The translations under genes were made by a program, and so were the position numbers. Below, in pieces: positions 61,821-64,000 of a DNA stretch of 64,000 bases. The notes beneath the pieces are model-generated. The model did no database searches and was not told the DNA's origin. It worked only from the letters and a program-made list of their open reading frames with translations. Position 1 is the first letter of the stretch. Each line of letters opens with the position of its first letter. The stretch lies in assembly GCF_002289565.1 (NCBI RefSeq), contig NZ_NTFY01000004.1, forward strand, positions 124,001-188,000, written 5' to 3'. Source of the DNA: Rhodopirellula sp. SM50 (lineage in GTDB: Bacteria > Planctomycetota > Planctomycetia > Pirellulales > Pirellulaceae).

Positions 61821-61890
61821 CGGATGGCAAAGCGTCCCCACGGATCCCATGCAGCCTGTCATCGGTGGGTTCGCTCTGCCATCGGTGGGT
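61821..61890. repeat. Inverted repeat shared with 49774-49850
   Basis: Second copy of the family seen after thrS. The arms carry GATGGCAAAGCGTCCCCACG and GTGGGTTCGCTCTGCCATC. It lies in the gap between the PQQ-propeller gene (minus) and the sugar-isomerase-like gene (plus). Confidence 0.75.
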
Positions 61891-62011
61891 TTCTTTTTGC
61901 TCGCCCCCTCTGCCGCCCTCTCGATTGGCCGCATGAGACCTGCGGTTGAGCTAAAATCCGTCGCTCCGTTCCCGAATCGTCCCGCCAGATCCCTCCCTCA
62001 GGTTGTTTCTC

Positions 62012-62920
62012 GTGAATCTTAATCGTCGTACCGCCCTGGCCCTCGCCGCGTCCGCATCGCTGTCCTTTGCCCATGCTTGCCAAGCGGCACAGACGCCGTT
62101 TCAATTCCGATACGCACTCGCCTCGTGCATGTATGGTTACGCCCCGCTGGCGGAGATTTTGCCGGAGGCTGAGAAGATCGGGGCGACCGGCATCGACATT
62201 TGGCCCAAGGTGCATGGAAATCAGCGGGAGCAACTGGACGTACTCGGCGAAGACCGTTTCGCCGGCATGCTGCGCGATCACGACCTGGAGCTATCCTGCA
62301 TCACCCAGTACAAGCTGGGGCCGTTTGGAATTGACGATGAAATTCGACTCGCCTCGCGACTGGGCTGCAAGCTGATCGTGACCGGTGGTTCAGGGCCAAG
62401 GAACTTGAAGGGCGCGGCGTTGAAAGATGCAATCGCAGCGTTTTTGAAAAAATTGACGCCGACGATCAATCTCGCCCGCGACAGCGGAGTGCGGATCGCG
62501 ATCGAGAATCATGAGAACAACTTGATCCACGACGCTGACTCGCTGCGCTATCTGGTGGACCTGGCGCCGTCGGACGCCATCGCCGTCGCATTCGCTCCGT
62601 ACCATTTGCCGCAAGACACCGACGTGCTGTGTCGATTGCTACGGGACTTGGGCGATTCGGTGGCCGTGTTTTATGCCTGGCAGCACGGCATGGGATGCAA
62701 AACGAAACTGCCCAAAGAGCAGGAGTTGTTGCAGATGCCCGGACGAGGCGATTTGGACTTCGGGCCGATCGTCAAAACGCTGGCGGAAATGCAGTTCGAT
62801 GGCTGGACCGAGATCTTCATGCACCCGGTTCCCCGCGGGATCCCGATTCTGGAGACGACCGATGAAGTGACTGCGGAGATTAATCGGTCACGAAGGTATT
62901 TGGAGGGGATGCTTGGTTAG
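62012..62920 (+). CDS. Sugar phosphate isomerase/epimerase-like protein, secreted
   Basis: A 302-residue TIM-barrel protein (AP endonuclease family 2 / sugar isomerase superfamily) with a Tat-like start 'NRRTALALAASASLSF'. The family pattern is visible as 'GATGIDIWPKVHGNQ', 'RIAIENHENNLIHD' and, near the end, 'GWTEIFMHPVPRG'. The GTG at 62012 gives the shortest start with an intact signal peptide; TTG 62003 would add three residues. The substrate is unknown. It is isolated, with repeats on both sides. Confidence 0.8.
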   Translation: MNLNRRTALALAASASLSFAHACQAAQTPFQFRYALASCMYGYAPLAEILPEAEKIGATGIDIWPKVHGNQREQLDVLGEDRFAGMLRDHDLELSCITQYKLGPFGIDDEIRLASRLGCKLIVTGGSGPRNLKGAALKDAIAAFLKKLTPTINLARDSGVRIAIENHENNLIHDADSLRYLVDLAPSDAIAVAFAPYHLPQDTDVLCRLLRDLGDSVAVFYAWQHGMGCKTKLPKEQELLQMPGRGDLDFGPIVKTLAEMQFDGWTEIFMHPVPRGIPILETTDEVTAEINRSRRYLEGMLG

Positions 62921-62956
62921 TGGGGGGGCAAAACGATGGGGGCAAAACAATGGGGT

Positions 62957-63032
62957 GGCAGAATGATGGGAGAGAATGAGTAGGCGGTCGGGAACGCTAA
63001 GCTGATATGATTCTGCCCCGTATCATTCTGCC
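62957..63032. repeat. Inverted repeat and tandem GGGGGCAAAACGATGG units
   Basis: A perfect 11-bp inverted repeat, GGCAGAATGAT/ATCATTCTGCC, lies at 62957-62967 and 63022-63032, next to two tandem units of GGGGGCAAAACGATGG type at 62924-62955. A 9-bp repeat, GGTCACTTC/GAAGTGACC, at 63041-63072 lies just after the polA stop. The first may be a dispersed palindrome and the second a terminator without a U-run. Confidence 0.7.
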
Positions 63033-63079
63033 TTCTCGTCGGTCACTTCCATGAAGCGCGATAGAAGTGACCCTGCGTG

Positions 63080-64000
63080 TCAATGCGCTTCCAACCAATT
63101 CTTTCCGGTCCCCATTTCGACGACGATCGGGACCGTCATCGGCAGCGCGGTTTTCATGGCGTGCTCGATGACCGGCAGCACCTCATCCTGTTCCGCTTTC
63201 CATAAATCAAACACCAGTTCGTCATGCACCGTCAGCAGCATCTTGGTTTGGAAGCCGCCTTCGCGCAGCGCCCGGTGCACTTTGATCATTGCCAGTTTCA
63301 GCATGTCGGCCGCGGTGCCTTGGATCGGGCTGTTCATCGCCAAGCGTTCGGCTGCCGAGGCGCTGCCGCGTGACTTGCTGGTGATGTCTCGGACGTAGCG
63401 GCGGCGTCCGGTCTTGGTCACCACGTAGCCGTGTTCTTTGGCAAACGCGATCGTCTCGTCGATGTAGCGCTGGACGCCTGGGTATTTTTCGAAGTAGTTC
63501 TTGATCAATTCGCTCGCTTCGGCGCGGGGGATGTTTAACCGTTGCTGCAACCCGAACGCGCTGATGCCATAGATGATGCCGAAGTTGACGGTTTTGGCTT
63601 TGGCACGCATTTCTCGCGTCACCTCATCCAGTTCAACTTTATAAACCTTGGATGCCGTCACGGTGTGAATGTCTTCACCGCCCGCGAACGCGGCGATCAT
63701 CGATTCATCGCCGCTCAGTTCCGCCATGATCCTCAGTTCAATTTGCGAGTAGTCGGCCGACAGGATCAGATGGTCTTCGTCGCGGGGGACGAAGGCGGCA
63801 CGGATTTCGCGTCCGCGTTCCTTCCGCACCGGGATCGTCTGCAGGTTCGGGTCGTTGGACTGCATGCGTCCGGTTGCCGTCCACGTTTGGCTGTAGTGGG
63901 TGTGCAGCCGCCCGGTGTCCGGGTTGACCGCCGCGGGCAGCTGGTCCACGTACGTCGATTTCAGTTTGCGAGCGTTGCGATAGTCCAGCACATCGCGGAC
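63080..64000 (-). CDS. polA: DNA polymerase I, C-terminal part, cut by window edge
   Basis: The reading frame runs off the right end of the window, so only the last 306 residues are seen. They are the C-terminal half of a family A polymerase domain: 'TATGRMQSNDPNLQTIPVR', motif A 'SADYSQIELR', motif B 'MRAKAKTVNFGIIYG' with the O-helix lysine, and motif C 'VHDELVF'. These carry the two catalytic aspartates (DYS and HDE). The 3'-5' and 5'-3' exonuclease domains would lie outside. It is DNA repair and Okazaki-fragment polymerase I. Confidence 0.96.
   Translation of the reverse strand, partial: VRDVLDYRNARKLKSTYVDQLPAAVNPDTGRLHTHYSQTWTATGRMQSNDPNLQTIPVRKERGREIRAAFVPRDEDHLILSADYSQIELRIMAELSGDESMIAAFAGGEDIHTVTASKVYKVELDEVTREMRAKAKTVNFGIIYGISAFGLQQRLNIPRAEASELIKNYFEKYPGVQRYIDETIAFAKEHGYVVTKTGRRRYVRDITSKSRGSASAAERLAMNSPIQGTAADMLKLAMIKVHRALREGGFQTKMLLTVHDELVFDLWKAEQDEVLPVIEHAMKTALPMTVPIVVEMGTGKNWLEAH

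Overview
The window is about 64 kb of high-GC bacterial chromosome, almost certainly from a planctomycete of the Pirellulaceae (Rhodopirellula-like). The evidence is two PSD1 (planctomycete cytochrome c/DUF1549/DUF1553) plus DUF1501 gene pairs, a large secreted protein with an N-terminal LESRRLLAGD motif and dockerin-like C-terminal repeats, a membrane-anchored Ser/Thr kinase, DUF1080 and PQQ-propeller enzymes, and a high density of short palindromic repeats. No tRNA, rRNA or CRISPR array was recognised.

Layout. (1) 1-4954: the 3' part of a Wadjet (JetABCD) plasmid-defence operon; jetB is cut by the window edge, jetC and jetD are complete, and jetA would lie outside. (2) 5325-8012: a radical-SAM protein followed by a DUF4130-UdgX-type uracil-DNA glycosylase fusion, a conserved DNA repair/modification pair. 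(3) 8013-9763: a REP-associated tyrosine transposase (RAYT) between two 21-bp tandem arrays sharing one core. (4) 9945-11705: two unrecognised genes, convergent. (5) 12104-15790: a minus-strand operon of a D-threonine-aldolase-like PLP enzyme, an MFS transporter and an M19 dipeptidase. (6) 16451-22437: first PSD1/DUF1501 pair and a membrane protein. (7) 23234-31576: rpoB and rpoC, then a flippase-like membrane protein. (8) 33434-39370: second PSD1/DUF1501 pair and a convergent DUF1080-glucose/sorbosone dehydrogenase fusion. (9) 39508-47059: bioA, the giant secreted propeller protein and the kinase, all on the minus strand. (10) 47464-52419: thrS, with pdxJ and a FlgI-like/HEAT lipoprotein opposite. 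(11) 52541-54637: two heptanucleotide arrays around an orphan ribbon-helix-helix protein. (12) 54733-59400: a sugar-acid catabolic cluster (MFS, Gfo/Idh/MocA, cyclase, DUF1537 kinase). (13) 59520-64000: rsmE, a PQQ-propeller protein, a secreted sugar-isomerase-like protein and the 3' end of polA.

The most unusual layer is non-coding. At least eight families of palindromic or terminal-inverted-repeat elements sit between genes. They include a roughly 190-bp element present three times, one copy of which is interrupted by a second palindromic element whose removal restores the alignment. Several elements touch 3' ends of genes, and two supply the stop codon. The RAYT at 8293 is a candidate source for some of the simple hairpin families.

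Functional links: Wadjet plus the radical-SAM/UdgX pair and RAYT form a small defence/DNA-processing island at the left edge. The two PSD1/DUF1501 pairs, DUF1080, GSDH and PQQ proteins are typical of planctomycete degradation of complex carbohydrates. The MFS-Gfo-cyclase-DUF1537 cluster looks like uptake and catabolism of a sugar acid. All calls rest on motif reading by eye; no database search was run.
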